This document shows positions 29,114 through 38,902 of a stretch of 64,000 bases of DNA, piece by piece (the first letter of the stretch is position 1; every line of letters begins with the position of its first letter). Made by a program: the position numbers and the translations under genes. Origin of the DNA: Jiella marina (GTDB lineage Bacteria > Pseudomonadota > Alphaproteobacteria > Rhizobiales > Rhizobiaceae). The stretch spans positions 1 through 64,000 of the forward strand of contig NZ_JAKQZG010000009.1 of the NCBI RefSeq assembly GCF_024359545.1, written 5' to 3'. The notes under the pieces are model-generated. The model was not told the origin of the DNA and did no database searches. It saw only the letters and a program-made list of their open reading frames with translations.

Positions 29114-30990
29114 TGGCGGCGCTGACCACTCTCACTCGCCGGCGCTTCGGTCAGTTGGCGCTGGGAGCGGGCGCGGCGACGCTGCTGTCGCGCCACGCGT
29201 TTGCCCAAGTGCCGGCCGACACGCCACTCCACGGCCTTTCGGTCTTCGGCGATCTCAAATACGGGCCGGACTATACGCATTTCGACTATGCGGATCTCGA
29301 TGCTCCGTCCGGCGGTCAGATCAATTTCGCCGTGGCCAACTGGACGCTCAACCAGTCGCCGATCACCTTCGACACGCTGAACACCTTCGTCCTGAAGGGC
29401 AATGCGCCGCCGCGCATGGAGTATCTCTACAATGGCCTGATGACCGGCGCGATGGACGAGCCTGACTCGGTCTATTGCGCGCTCGCCGAGAGCGTCACCC
29501 TGTCGGAGGACCGCCGTCGCTTCACCTTCGTCCTGCGGCCGGAGGCCCGCTTCTCGACGGGCGAGCAGGTGACCGCCGAAGACGTCGTCTTCTCCTACGA
29601 AACCTTCAAGGCGGCCGGGCATCCGAGCCTGCAGGTCGCGCTCAAGAATCTCGACTCCGTCACGGCCAACGCAGACGGCAGCGTCACGCTTGCGATGAAC
29701 GACCGGCAATCCTATCCGGACGCCCTGTCGACGCTCTCCTTCGCGATCCTGCCTGCGTCCTATTTCGCAGATCGCGACTTCGCCTCCGTCAGCAGCGAGA
29801 TAATTCCGGGCTCGGGCCCCTACGAGGTCGGGGCCTACGAGTTCGGTCGCTTCATCGAATACCGCAAGCGGGACGACTATTGGGCGAAGGACCTGCCCTT
29901 CGCCCGTGGGCTGGACCATTTCGACACGCTGCGGATCGACTTCTTCCGCGACCGGCAGCCCGCGCTCGAAGCCTTCAAGAAGGGGCTGATCACCTTCCGC
30001 GAAGAGTTCACGACAAAGGACTGGGCGACGGAATACACCTTCCCGGCCGTCCAGCGCGGCGAGGTCGTGCGCAGCGAGATCCCCGGCGAGAAGCGGCCGC
30101 GCTTCCAGTGCTGGGCGCTGAATCAGCGGCGCGAGCGCTTCGCCGATCCGCGCGTGCGCCGGGCGATCAACATGTGCTTCGACTTCGAATGGACCAACGA
30201 GAACATCCTGTTCGGATTGCGCATCCATTCCGATTCGCCCTTCCAGCAATCGGAGTTCGTGGCCGAGGGAACGCCGTCCGAAGCCGAGCTCAAGCTTCTC
30301 GAACCCTTGCGCGGCCAGATTCCCGACGAGGTCTTCGGCGAGGTCTGGGTGCAGCCGGTCAGCGACGGTTCCGGCCGCGACCGCGAGATCCTGCGCGAGG
30401 CGATCCGCCTGTTTTCCGAAGCCGGCTGGACCCGCTCCGGCGGCCGCCTGGTCAACGAAGCGGGAGAGCCCTTTCGGCTGGAATTCGTGACGCGCGGTGC
30501 CGAACAGCAGCGGGTCTATTCGAAATTCTTCGAGACGCTGCGGACCATCGGCCTCGACGCCTCGATCCGCCTCGTCGACGAAGCGCAATATCAGGACCGG
30601 CTGAACCGCTTCGACTTCGACATGGTGCTGGCGGCCTTCAGCCTCGGCGCCACGCCGTCGAAGGAGAGCCTGACCCTGTTCTTCGGCTCCGATTCGCGCG
30701 ATCGCATGGGCGGCTACAATTATCCGGGCATGGCGAGCGAAGCCGTGGACAGCCTGATCGACACGATCGGCGCCGCTACGAGCCGGGAAGAACTCGTTAC
30801 CGGCATGCGGGCTCTCGACCGGGTCTTGCGCTGGCGGCTCGACTGGCTACCGAACATCACCGCGCCCGGCCACTTCGTCGCCTACTGGGACATGTTCGGC
30901 CGCGGCCCGCTGAAGCCCGACTATGCCTGGCCGGTCGAACGGCTGTGGTGGTTCGACGAGGAAAAGGCCAAAGCGCTGGGCAAGGCCTGA
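29113..30990 (+). CDS. yejA: Peptide ABC importer solute-binding protein, second copy
   Basis: A 625-residue SBP_bac_5 protein related to its upstream neighbour (HFDYADLDAPSGG, VLKGNAPPRMEYLYNGLM, GSGPYEVGAYEFGR). The N-terminus has a twin-arginine pattern (TRRRFGQLALGAGAATLL), unlike the Sec-type first copy. The ATG shares its A with the TGA of the first yejA (TGATG), so the pair is translationally coupled. The two copies may cover different ligands; this is inference. yejB follows after 142 bases. Confidence 0.92.
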   Translation: MAALTTLTRRRFGQLALGAGAATLLSRHAFAQVPADTPLHGLSVFGDLKYGPDYTHFDYADLDAPSGGQINFAVANWTLNQSPITFDTLNTFVLKGNAPPRMEYLYNGLMTGAMDEPDSVYCALAESVTLSEDRRRFTFVLRPEARFSTGEQVTAEDVVFSYETFKAAGHPSLQVALKNLDSVTANADGSVTLAMNDRQSYPDALSTLSFAILPASYFADRDFASVSSEIIPGSGPYEVGAYEFGRFIEYRKRDDYWAKDLPFARGLDHFDTLRIDFFRDRQPALEAFKKGLITFREEFTTKDWATEYTFPAVQRGEVVRSEIPGEKRPRFQCWALNQRRERFADPRVRRAINMCFDFEWTNENILFGLRIHSDSPFQQSEFVAEGTPSEAELKLLEPLRGQIPDEVFGEVWVQPVSDGSGRDREILREAIRLFSEAGWTRSGGRLVNEAGEPFRLEFVTRGAEQQRVYSKFFETLRTIGLDASIRLVDEAQYQDRLNRFDFDMVLAAFSLGATPSKESLTLFFGSDSRDRMGGYNYPGMASEAVDSLIDTIGAATSREELVTGMRALDRVLRWRLDWLPNITAPGHFVAYWDMFGRGPLKPDYAWPVERLWWFDEEKAKALGKA

Positions 30991-31132
30991 GCAAGGCGGC
31001 TCCGCGAGGATGCCGCCGCCCCGCAGTTTTGCACGCCGCCAAGCTTTTGGTTAACAACGGGGAAATTCGGGATAGCCCGAAGACGCCGGCTCTTTTGACG
31101 AGCAGCACAGTAACCGGAGACGCTTCACCCGC

Positions 31133-32263
31133 ATGGGCGCCTATATCCTCCGCCGTCTTCTGTTGATGATTCCGACCCTGCTCGGCATCATGGCAATCTC
31201 CTTTCTCGTCGTGCAATTCGCGCCGGGCGGGCCGGTCGAGCAGGTCATTGCCGGGCTTCGCGGCGAAGCCGGCGGGGCGACGGACCGCGTTTCCGGTGGC
31301 GGCAGCGATTTCGGCGGCAGCCAGGGCGGCGGAGAGAATTCCAGCTATCGCGGGGCACAAGGGCTCGACCCCGAATTCATCGCCAAGCTCGAACAGCAAT
31401 TCGGCTTCGACAAGCCGCCGCTCGAACGCTTCGGCCTGATGCTGTGGAACTATGCGCGCTTCGATTTCGGCGAGAGCTATTTCCGATCCGTCTCGGTGAT
31501 CGATCTGATCATCGAGAAGATGCCGGTCTCGGTCTCGCTCGGACTTTGGATCACGCTTCTGTCCTATGCCATTTCGATCCCACTCGGGATACGGAAAGCC
31601 CTTAAGGACGGGTCGAGTTTCGACATATGGACATCGGGCGTCGTCATCGTCGCCTATGCGATTCCCGGCTTCCTCTTCGCCGTGCTTCTGATCGTCCTGT
31701 TCGCCGGCGGGTCGTTCTTCGATTGGTTCCCCTTGCGCGGTCTCTTGTCCGACGGCGTACGGGGCGACTGGTGTGCCCTCTGGTCGAGTTCGGCCGACCT
31801 GCCGCGCTGCGTCACACAGACGATCCCCGATTATTTCTGGCATCTGACGCTGCCGCTCATCGCTTTGTCGCTGTCTGCCTTCGCGACGACAACGCTCTTG
31901 ACCAAGAACTCCTTCCTCGACGAGATCCGCAAGCAATACGTCACCACGGCACGGGCGAAGGGCCTGACGGAGCGACGCGTGCTCTATGGCCATGTCTTCC
32001 GCAATGCGATGCTGATCATCGTGGCGGGCTTTCCCGGCGCCTTCATCTCGGCCTTCTTCACGGGCTCGCTCCTGATCGAGACGATCTTCTCCCTCGACGG
32101 GCTGGGGCTGCTCGGCTTCGAATCGATCTACAAGCGGGACTACCCGGTCGTCTTCGCGACGCTCTACATCTTCTCGCTGCTCGGGCTCGTCACCACGCTG
32201 ATTTCCGACCTCACCTATACCTGGATTGATCCGCGGATCGATTTCGAGAAGCGGGAGGTGTGA
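31133..32263 (+). CDS. yejB: Peptide ABC importer permease
   Basis: A 376-residue inner-membrane permease of the binding-protein-dependent type with about six helices. It starts [19 protein letters not shown], typical of YejB/DppB. A Gly/Ser-rich periplasmic loop (about residues 45-75) follows helix 1, as in YejB. The cytoplasmic EAA-like coupling loop is [20 protein letters not shown]. It sits between yejA and yejE. Confidence 0.95.
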   Translation: MGAYILRRLLLMIPTLLGIMAISFLVVQFAPGGPVEQVIAGLRGEAGGATDRVSGGGSDFGGSQGGGENSSYRGAQGLDPEFIAKLEQQFGFDKPPLERFGLMLWNYARFDFGESYFRSVSVIDLIIEKMPVSVSLGLWITLLSYAISIPLGIRKALKDGSSFDIWTSGVVIVAYAIPGFLFAVLLIVLFAGGSFFDWFPLRGLLSDGVRGDWCALWSSSADLPRCVTQTIPDYFWHLTLPLIALSLSAFATTTLLTKNSFLDEIRKQYVTTARAKGLTERRVLYGHVFRNAMLIIVAGFPGAFISAFFTGSLLIETIFSLDGLGLLGFESIYKRDYPVVFATLYIFSLLGLVTTLISDLTYTWIDPRIDFEKREV

Positions 32264-32265
32264 CC

Positions 32266-33513
32266 ATGGACGACGCACTCAAGGATCGCCTCAGGAACGA
32301 CCCGTCGAACCGTCAGCGCACCGACGAGGACAAGGCCGCCGAGATCGCCCGCGACGAGACCTCCGGCATCGGGCAGATGCTGCCCCAGGGCGCCGTCGAT
32401 GCCGGCAAGGTCAAGCGGCCGCGGCTGTCGCCGCTCAACAAGCGCCGCTGGCAGAACTTCAAGGCCAATCGTCGAGGCGTCTGGTCGCTGTGGATCTTCG
32501 CGATCCTCTTCGTCCTGACAATGTTCGCCGAATTCATCGCCAACGACCGGCCGCTTCTCGTCGAATACAATGACGAGTTCTACTACCCGGTCTTCGTCGA
32601 CTATCCGGAAGAGGTCTTCGGCGGCTTCCTGCCCGTCACCAACTATCGCGACCCGTTCGTTCAGGACGAGATCGAGGCGAATGGCTGGATGGTCTGGCCG
32701 CCGATCCGCTACTCCTACAACACGGTGAACAACGAGATCCCGACGCCGGCCCCCTCCCCGCCCTCCTGGACGATGAGCGAGGAAGAACGCTGCCAGCGCT
32801 ATCCGGGCGGTGTCGACGATCCGAACTGCACCTTCGGCAACATGAACTGGCTCGGCACCGACGACCAGGCGCGCGACGTCATGGCCAGGCTGATCTACGG
32901 CTTCCGCATATCCGTGCTGTTCGGCCTCGTGCTCACGGCCGCATCGGCGGTAATCGGCGTCGCGGCCGGGGCCATCCAGGGCTATTTCGGCGGCTGGGTC
33001 GATCTCCTCTTCCAGCGATTCATCGAGATCTGGTCGTCGATCCCGGTTCTCTATCTGCTGCTGATCATCGCGGCGATCCTGCCGCCCGGCTTCTGGATCC
33101 TGCTCGGGATCATGCTGCTGTTCTCCTGGGTCGCCTTTGTCGGCGTGGTGCGGGCGGAGTTCCTGAGAGCGCGAAACTTCGAATATGTGAACGCGGCGAA
33201 GGCCCTCGGCGTCGGCGACTGGACGATCATGTTCCGCCATCTCCTGCCCAACGCCATGGTGGCGACGCTGACCTTCCTGCCCTTCATCCTGAACGGCTCG
33301 ATCACCACCTTGACCTCGCTCGACTTCCTGGGCTTCGGCCTGCCGCCGGGCTCGCCATCGCTCGGCGAACTGCTCGCCCAGGGCAAGAACAATCTGCAGG
33401 CGCCCTGGCTCGGTTTTTCCGGCTTCATCGTGATCAGCCTGATGCTCTCGCTGCTGGTCTTCATCGGCGAGGCGGTGCGCGACGCCTTCGACCCGCGCAA
33501 GAGCTTTGGTTGA
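32266..33513 (+). CDS. yejE: Peptide ABC importer permease
   Basis: A 415-residue second permease. A long cytoplasmic N-terminus rich in charged residues precedes helix 1 (WSLWIFAILFVLTMFAEFIA, about 72-91), then a large periplasmic loop and the transmembrane core with coupling loop NAAKALGVGDWTIMFRHLLP. The ATG at 32266 is chosen over a GTG at 32260 because GGGAGG is spaced properly only for it. Near-contiguous with yejB and yejF. Confidence 0.95.
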   Translation: MDDALKDRLRNDPSNRQRTDEDKAAEIARDETSGIGQMLPQGAVDAGKVKRPRLSPLNKRRWQNFKANRRGVWSLWIFAILFVLTMFAEFIANDRPLLVEYNDEFYYPVFVDYPEEVFGGFLPVTNYRDPFVQDEIEANGWMVWPPIRYSYNTVNNEIPTPAPSPPSWTMSEEERCQRYPGGVDDPNCTFGNMNWLGTDDQARDVMARLIYGFRISVLFGLVLTAASAVIGVAAGAIQGYFGGWVDLLFQRFIEIWSSIPVLYLLLIIAAILPPGFWILLGIMLLFSWVAFVGVVRAEFLRARNFEYVNAAKALGVGDWTIMFRHLLPNAMVATLTFLPFILNGSITTLTSLDFLGFGLPPGSPSLGELLAQGKNNLQAPWLGFSGFIVISLMLSLLVFIGEAVRDAFDPRKSFG

Positions 33514-33529
33514 GGCGAGGTCTGACGGC

Positions 33530-35188
33530 ATGATGACACCTATCCGATCTTCTGGCAGGACCAGCTCGAGGCTCCTCTCGGTCGAGAACCTCTCCGTCGC
33601 CTTCCACCAGGGCGGCAACACGACGCTTGCTGTCGACGACGTCTCCTTCTCCATCGCGCCCGGCGAGACGCTGGCGCTGGTGGGCGAGTCCGGTTCCGGC
33701 AAGTCGGTTTCGGCGCTGTCGATCCTCAAGCTTCTGCCTTACCCGGCCGCGAGCCACCCCGGCGGGGCGGTCTATTTCGACGACGAGAACCTTCTCGACG
33801 AGGACGACACCGATCTGCGCAAGGTGCGGGGCAACCGCATTTCGATGATCTTTCAGGAGCCGATGTCCTCGCTCAACCCGCTCCATACGATCGAGAAGCA
33901 GGTCGGCGAGGTCCTGAAGCTCCATCGCGGTCTGTCGGATCGCGCGGCGCGGGACAGGACGCTGGAACTGTTGAACCAGGTCGGCATCCGCAATGCCGAG
34001 GAGCGGCTCGGCGCCTATCCGCATCAGCTCTCCGGCGGCCAGCGCCAGCGCGTGATGATCGCGATGGCGCTCGCCAACGAGCCCGACCTTTTGATCGCCG
34101 ACGAGCCGACCACCGCCCTCGACGTCACGGTTCAGGCGCAGATCCTGGAACTGTTGAAGAAGCTCCAAGCCGAGCACGGCATGGCGATGCTCTTCATCAC
34201 CCATGATCTCGGCATCGTCCGGCGCATCTCCGACCGGGTCTGCGTCATGTATCGCGGCAAGATCGTCGAGGAGGGGCCGACCCGCACGATCTTCGAAAGC
34301 CCACAGCACGACTATACCAAGCACCTGCTCGCGGCCGAACCGAAGGGCCACCCGCCCGCGGCCAACGCCAATGCGCCGGTGGTCATGGAAGCCAAGGACC
34401 TGAAAGTCTGGTTTCCGATCCGCAAGGGGCTGCTGCGCCGGGTCGCAGGGCATGTAAAGGCCGTCGACGGCATCGACGTGACGGTGAGAGCCGGCCAGAC
34501 GGTCGGCGTCGTGGGGGAATCCGGCTCCGGCAAGACGACGCTCGGGCTGGCACTTTGCCGGATGATCTCCTCCAATGGCGAGATCCTCTTCAACGGCGAG
34601 CGGATCGACAATCGCTCCCTGGGCGACATGCGGCCGCTGCGCGAGAAGATCCAGATCGTCTTCCAGGACCCTTACGGCTCGCTCAGCCCGCGCATGTCCG
34701 TCGCCGACATCGTCGCCGAGGGGCTGAAGATCCACGAGCGGGGATTATCCGCCGACGAGCGCGACAGGCGCGTCGTCGACGTGCTGCGCGAGGTCGGCCT
34801 CGATCCGACGGCGCGATTCCGTTTTCCGCACGAATTCTCCGGCGGTCAGCGCCAGCGCATCGCGATCGCCCGGGCGATGGTGCTGAACCCGCGCTTCGTC
34901 ATGCTGGACGAACCCACATCGGCGCTCGACATGAGCGTGCAGGCGCAGGTTGTGGACCTGTTGCGCGATTTGCAGAAGCGGCACGACCTCGCCTATCTGT
35001 TCATCAGCCACGACCTCAAGGTGGTTCGCGCGCTGGCGAACGAGGTGATCGTCATGCGCGGCGGCGTGGTCGTCGAACGCGGACCGGCCGAGGAAATCTT
35101 CGAGCGGCCGCGCACCGACTACACCAAGGCATTGATGGCGGCCGCCTTCGACATCGAGGCTGCGCCGCAAGGAGTGGTTTCCCAATGA
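33530..35188 (+). CDS. yejF: Peptide ABC importer double ATPase
   Basis: A 552-residue protein with two fused nucleotide-binding domains. Domain 1 has Walker [11 protein letters not shown] (about residue 53), signature [15 protein letters not shown] and Walker [13 protein letters not shown]. Domain 2 has [10 protein letters not shown] (about 330), [15 protein letters not shown] and [11 protein letters not shown]. Both look catalytically complete. The stop overlaps the next gene (ATGA), tying the Nudix gene into the operon. Confidence 0.96.
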   Translation: MMTPIRSSGRTSSRLLSVENLSVAFHQGGNTTLAVDDVSFSIAPGETLALVGESGSGKSVSALSILKLLPYPAASHPGGAVYFDDENLLDEDDTDLRKVRGNRISMIFQEPMSSLNPLHTIEKQVGEVLKLHRGLSDRAARDRTLELLNQVGIRNAEERLGAYPHQLSGGQRQRVMIAMALANEPDLLIADEPTTALDVTVQAQILELLKKLQAEHGMAMLFITHDLGIVRRISDRVCVMYRGKIVEEGPTRTIFESPQHDYTKHLLAAEPKGHPPAANANAPVVMEAKDLKVWFPIRKGLLRRVAGHVKAVDGIDVTVRAGQTVGVVGESGSGKTTLGLALCRMISSNGEILFNGERIDNRSLGDMRPLREKIQIVFQDPYGSLSPRMSVADIVAEGLKIHERGLSADERDRRVVDVLREVGLDPTARFRFPHEFSGGQRQRIAIARAMVLNPRFVMLDEPTSALDMSVQAQVVDLLRDLQKRHDLAYLFISHDLKVVRALANEVIVMRGGVVVERGPAEEIFERPRTDYTKALMAAAFDIEAAPQGVVSQ

Positions 35189-35844
35189 GCGGACATTACC
35201 GCGACCAGCTGGCCGACCAGCCGCTCGACGTCGAGATCCTGTCGCAGGAAAGCGTCTATGAGGGCTTTCGCCGCTACAATGTGATGAGGCTCAAGCATGC
35301 GGCGCTGAGTTCGGATGCGACGATCGGGCCGATGGACCGGGAATATCTGAGCGTCGGCAAGGTCGCCGTGATCATTCCCTACGATCCGAAGTGCGACGCG
35401 ATCGTGGTGATCCGGCAGTTCCGCACCTGCGCGGCGATCGCGACGCCCAACGCGGCGGCGCTGGAACTGCCGGCGGGACTCGTCGACCCGGGTGAGACGC
35501 TGGAATCCACGGCATCAAGGGAACTGACCGAGGAAACCGGCCTTGAGGCGCTCGCCATCGAGCGCTGCTTCTCCATGCTGCCCTCTCCGGGTCTCGTCGA
35601 CGAGCAGGCGACGGTGTTCCTCGCGATCGTCGATGCGGGAAAGCTGAGCGATACGGCGGGCAAAGCCGACGAGCACGAGGACATCCGCCCCATTCTCGCC
35701 CCGGTCGACCAGCTTCTGGAAGCTGTCGACGAGGGTCGCGTCGAGAACGGCTATCTCATCACCTGCGCAAACTGGTTCGCACGCAAGGGTCGAGCCCGCG
35801 CCCAGGCGCTGCAGGGCACGCTGTTCGACGCCGAGGAGATGTGA
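35185..35844 (+). CDS. Nudix hydrolase, ADP-ribose pyrophosphatase-like
   Basis: A 219-residue pyrophosphohydrolase. The Nudix box is G-x5-E-x7-RELTEETGLEA (about residues 97-119, beginning GLVDPGETLES), intact for Mg binding. The fold before it (VAVIIPYDPKCDAIVVIRQF) resembles the ADP-ribose/GDP-mannose group. It overlaps the yejF stop by four bases and the reductase start by one, so it is co-translated. The reason for linkage to the peptide importer is unknown. Confidence 0.9.
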   Translation: MSGHYRDQLADQPLDVEILSQESVYEGFRRYNVMRLKHAALSSDATIGPMDREYLSVGKVAVIIPYDPKCDAIVVIRQFRTCAAIATPNAAALELPAGLVDPGETLESTASRELTEETGLEALAIERCFSMLPSPGLVDEQATVFLAIVDAGKLSDTAGKADEHEDIRPILAPVDQLLEAVDEGRVENGYLITCANWFARKGRARAQALQGTLFDAEEM

Positions 35845-36785
35845 TGGCAGTTCTCCTCTCCGTCACCGGCTTCGATCCCTCCCGCTGGTGGGAAGCGCTC
35901 CACAACGCGGCGCCCGAGCGCAAGATCGTCGTTGATCCTGCCGCTGCCGGCGACGAGCCGATCGACTACGCCGTCGTCTGGAAACAGCCGCCGGGCCTGC
36001 TGGCGACGCTCCCGCATCTGAAAGCGGTGTTCTCTCTCGGGGCAGGCGTCGATCACATTCTTGCCGACCGCGATCTGCCGGACGTACCGATCATCCGGAT
36101 CGTCGCCGACGATCTGAAGGAGCGGATGAGCGAATACGTCGTCTGGCGGGTGCTCGATCACTTCCGCCGCGGCCGGGCCTATCGCCAGCAGCAGATGCAG
36201 AAGATCTGGCACGAACGCATGCAGCCGGCCGCCCGCGAAATCACCGTCGGCATCATGGGCCTCGGCGTCCTCGGCCAGGACGCAGCCGAGAAGCTGCGCG
36301 TCATGGGATTTGAGGTCACCGGTTGGAGCCGTCGCGAGAAGACGGTCGAGGGCGTGACCACGTTTGCCGGAAACGCCGGCCTTCCCGCCTTCCTTGAAAG
36401 TGCCGACATCCTCGTCGTGCTCCTGCCGCTGACGGCCGACACGCGCGGCATCATCGATGCGACGCTGCTTGCCGGCCTCAGGCGCGAGACGCCGCTCGGC
36501 GGGCCGGTCCTGATCAATGCTGGACGCGGCGCTCTTCAGGACGAGGCGGCAATCCTCGAAGCGCTCGACAGCGATCGCCTGATGGAAGCTTCGCTCGACG
36601 TTTTCACCGTCGAGCCCCTGCCCTCCGATTCGCGGCTCTGGATTCATCCGAAGGTGTTCGTCACCCCCCACGCCGCCGCCCTCTCCGATCCCGACGCGCT
36701 GGCGCCGATCGTCATGCGCCAGATCGCGGCCCATGAGCGCGGCGAAGCCCTGAACAATCTCGTCGACCGGTCGGCCGGCTACTGA
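35844..36785 (+). CDS. Glyoxylate/hydroxypyruvate reductase, GhrA-like
   Basis: A 313-residue D-2-hydroxyacid dehydrogenase. The NAD(P)-binding glycine motif is IMGLGVLGQDAAE (about 137-149), followed by GWSRR, which favours NADPH. Catalytic residues fit INAGRGALQDE (Arg), the FTVEPLP (Glu) stretch and VTPHAAA (His). It starts at an ATG overlapping the Nudix stop, with GAGGAG upstream, and appears to be the last gene of the yej operon. Confidence 0.9.
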   Translation: MAVLLSVTGFDPSRWWEALHNAAPERKIVVDPAAAGDEPIDYAVVWKQPPGLLATLPHLKAVFSLGAGVDHILADRDLPDVPIIRIVADDLKERMSEYVVWRVLDHFRRGRAYRQQQMQKIWHERMQPAAREITVGIMGLGVLGQDAAEKLRVMGFEVTGWSRREKTVEGVTTFAGNAGLPAFLESADILVVLLPLTADTRGIIDATLLAGLRRETPLGGPVLINAGRGALQDEAAILEALDSDRLMEASLDVFTVEPLPSDSRLWIHPKVFVTPHAAALSDPDALAPIVMRQIAAHERGEALNNLVDRSAGY

Positions 36786-36938
36786 AACGGCGTCGGGTCG
36801 CCCTACGGTCCCGCGGACGATCCGGAGCGTCTTTCGGGCCATTGGCCGGGCTCGACTATTGATTTTCCTGTGGTGTTGCGGTGAAGCGGGAGCGTGGGAC
36901 TCGTCAGCCTTCCCGGTCCGCCTGAACAAGGAAATGTC

Positions 36939-37526
36939 ATGTCGACGCGAGACATCGTCCTCATCGCCCTCTTCGCCGCGCTGATGGCGGCTCTCGGCGC
37001 CTTCCCTCCGCTGATGATCCCCGCGATCGGCGTGCCGATCACCGCCCAGTCGATGGGGCCGATGCTGGCCGGCGGCATCATCGGGGCAAAGCGCGGCGCC
37101 TTGTCGATGCTGCTCTTCGTGGCCCTCGTCGCCGTGGGCCTGCCGCTTCTGCCGGGCGGACGCGGCGGATTGGCGATCTTCGCCGGCCCGACCGCCGGCT
37201 TCATTCTCGGCTGGATCGTCGCCGCCTTCGTCATCGGCCTGATCGTCGAGCGTTTCTGGCGAAAGCTCAACTTCGTGATCGCCTTTCTGGCCACGATCGT
37301 CGGCGGGGTCGGCATCCTTTACGCCATCGGGATTCCCTGGATCGCGCTCGTCGGCGGCGTCCCCTTCAACACCGCCTTCACGGGCTCGTTGGCCTTCATC
37401 CCCGGCGATCTGATCAAGGCCGGTCTGGCCGCCGCCGCGATCGTCATGGTCAAGCGCGCCTACCCGATGATCACTCCGGCGGGGGACGAAGCCTGGCGGG
37501 CGGCACGGCCCGATGTTTTCGATTGA
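36939..37526 (+). CDS. bioY: Biotin ECF transporter substrate-binding component
   Basis: A 195-residue membrane protein with about six helices, starting MSTRDIVLIALFAALMAALG after AAGGAA. IGVPITAQSMGPMLAGGIIG is the family-typical N-terminal signature, and LPLLPGGRGGLAIFAGPTAG is also conserved. BioY binds biotin and works with BioM and BioN, whose genes follow directly; the end overlaps bioM by 14 bases. I saw no clear BioR site upstream. Confidence 0.95.
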   Translation: MSTRDIVLIALFAALMAALGAFPPLMIPAIGVPITAQSMGPMLAGGIIGAKRGALSMLLFVALVAVGLPLLPGGRGGLAIFAGPTAGFILGWIVAAFVIGLIVERFWRKLNFVIAFLATIVGGVGILYAIGIPWIALVGGVPFNTAFTGSLAFIPGDLIKAGLAAAAIVMVKRAYPMITPAGDEAWRAARPDVFD

Positions 37527-38187
37527 GGACGTTCGCCTCGACCGCGGCGAGCGGACAGTGCTCACCGGCATCAACCTCGAACTCGGTGAGCATCGCATCG
37601 GCATCATCGGCGCCAACGGTGCCGGCAAGAGCAGCTTCGCGCGGCTCCTGAACGGACTGGTTCTGCCGACGGAGGGGAGCGTCTCGATCGACGGGCTGAA
37701 CACGAGAAGGGACGCCAAGGCCGTTCGCCGCAAGGTCGGCTTCCTGTTCCAGAATCCGGACAACCAGGTCGTCTATCCGACGGTCGGGGAAGATCTCGCC
37801 TTCGGCCTCAAGGGCCGTGGCTTGTCGAAGTCCGAGATCGCCGAACGCGTCACCCGGACCTTGCAGCGGTTTTCCCTTGCCGGTTTCGAGGACCGGCTGG
37901 TGCATGAACTTTCCGGCGGCGAGCGGCAGATGGTGGCGCTTGCCGGAGTCATGATCCTGCAGCCAGAGTGGCTGGTTCTCGACGAGCCGACAACGCTCCT
38001 CGACCGCAGGAACACGAAGACGATCATGGAGGCGGTGGGCAACCTCGATCAGCATGTCATCCTCGTCACTCACGATCTCAGTCTTCTCGACCGGTTCGAT
38101 CGGGTTCTCGTCTTCGAGGCGGGGCGCGTCGTCGCGGATGCTCCGCCCAAAGAGGCGATCGCCGCCTATCTGCGAATCGTCGAATGA
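37513..38187 (+). CDS. bioM: Biotin ECF transporter ATPase
   Basis: A 224-residue ATPase of the ECF/cobalt-type group. Walker A is GANGAGKSSF (about 33-42), the Q loop is VGFLFQNPDNQVVYPTV, the signature is LSGGERQMVALAGVM and Walker B is LVLDEPTTLLD. It overlaps bioY and bioN, giving a tightly coupled bioY-bioM-bioN operon. Confidence 0.96.
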   Translation: MFSIEDVRLDRGERTVLTGINLELGEHRIGIIGANGAGKSSFARLLNGLVLPTEGSVSIDGLNTRRDAKAVRRKVGFLFQNPDNQVVYPTVGEDLAFGLKGRGLSKSEIAERVTRTLQRFSLAGFEDRLVHELSGGERQMVALAGVMILQPEWLVLDEPTTLLDRRNTKTIMEAVGNLDQHVILVTHDLSLLDRFDRVLVFEAGRVVADAPPKEAIAAYLRIVE

Positions 38188-38774
38188 TCGCGGGCCTCTA
38201 TCGGCCGGGCGACAGCCCGATCCACCGCCTCAAGGCGGCTTGGAAGCTCGCCGCCCTGCTGCTGCTCGGAACGGTGCTCCTGTCGCTCCCGTCGCTCTGG
38301 CTGGCCGGGCTGAGTCTCCTGGCGGTCATGCTCGGATATGCCGTGGCGGGTTTCGGCGTCGGCGTGATGGAAAAGCAGATCAAGCCGGTGGCGGTGATCC
38401 TGATCATCCTCTTTGCCGCGCAGCTCTGGCTTGAATCCCTCGCGGGAGGCATTCTGCTTCTCCTGCGCTTTACCACCCTGATCCTCGCGGCCGGGCTGGT
38501 GACATTGACGACCCGGACGAGCGATCTCGTTGCGTCTATCGAGCGGGGCCTTTCCCCACTCGGCCGGCTCGGCGTCGATGTCAGCCGCATCAGCCTGGCG
38601 ATTTCGCTTGCGATCCGCTTCATTCCTGCCGTCGGCCAGATCGTCAGCGACGTTCGCGAAGCCCAGATCGCCCGGGGGCGACGTCCCTCGCCCCTGACCC
38701 TCGTCGTGCCCGTCATCATCCGGCTGTTGAAGATGGCCGACGCCGTCGCCGAAGCGATCGACGCCCGCTCCTGA
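38184..38774 (+). CDS. bioN: Biotin ECF transporter transmembrane component
   Basis: A 196-residue CbiQ/EcfT-type membrane protein. Helices flank LSLPSLWLAGLSLLAVMLG, and the cytoplasmic Ala-Arg-Gly motif that contacts the ATPase appears as DVREAQIARGRRP. The ATG overlaps the bioM stop by four bases. It completes the three-part biotin importer. Confidence 0.95.
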   Translation: MIAGLYRPGDSPIHRLKAAWKLAALLLLGTVLLSLPSLWLAGLSLLAVMLGYAVAGFGVGVMEKQIKPVAVILIILFAAQLWLESLAGGILLLLRFTTLILAAGLVTLTTRTSDLVASIERGLSPLGRLGVDVSRISLAISLAIRFIPAVGQIVSDVREAQIARGRRPSPLTLVVPVIIRLLKMADAVAEAIDARS

Positions 38775-38821
38775 GCGTGGCTCCGATCGGTCAGCGGATG
38801 CTGGCTTTCCCCGTACCGATC

Positions 38822-38856
38822 GGGATAACTTCCCATCGCAAACAGGGAAATTTCCC
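38822..38856. promoter_or_regulatory. Twin palindromes upstream of an ABC importer operon
   Basis: GGGATAACTTCCC (38822-38834) and the perfect palindrome GGGAAATTTCCC (38845-38856) lie with centres about two helical turns apart, 47 bases before the solute-binding gene. Spaced dyads like these suit a dimeric repressor or activator. The regulator is unknown. Confidence 0.45.
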
Positions 38857-38902
38857 CTATTTTGCCGCTGCAAATTCCGCCGATTTCGGGAGGATCGACG
38901 AT

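Noticed and set aside
36786-36938. Possible BioR operator upstream of bioY
   Set aside because: I found no TTATNNATAA-like palindrome; the AT-rich stretch near 36855 does not fit the consensus.
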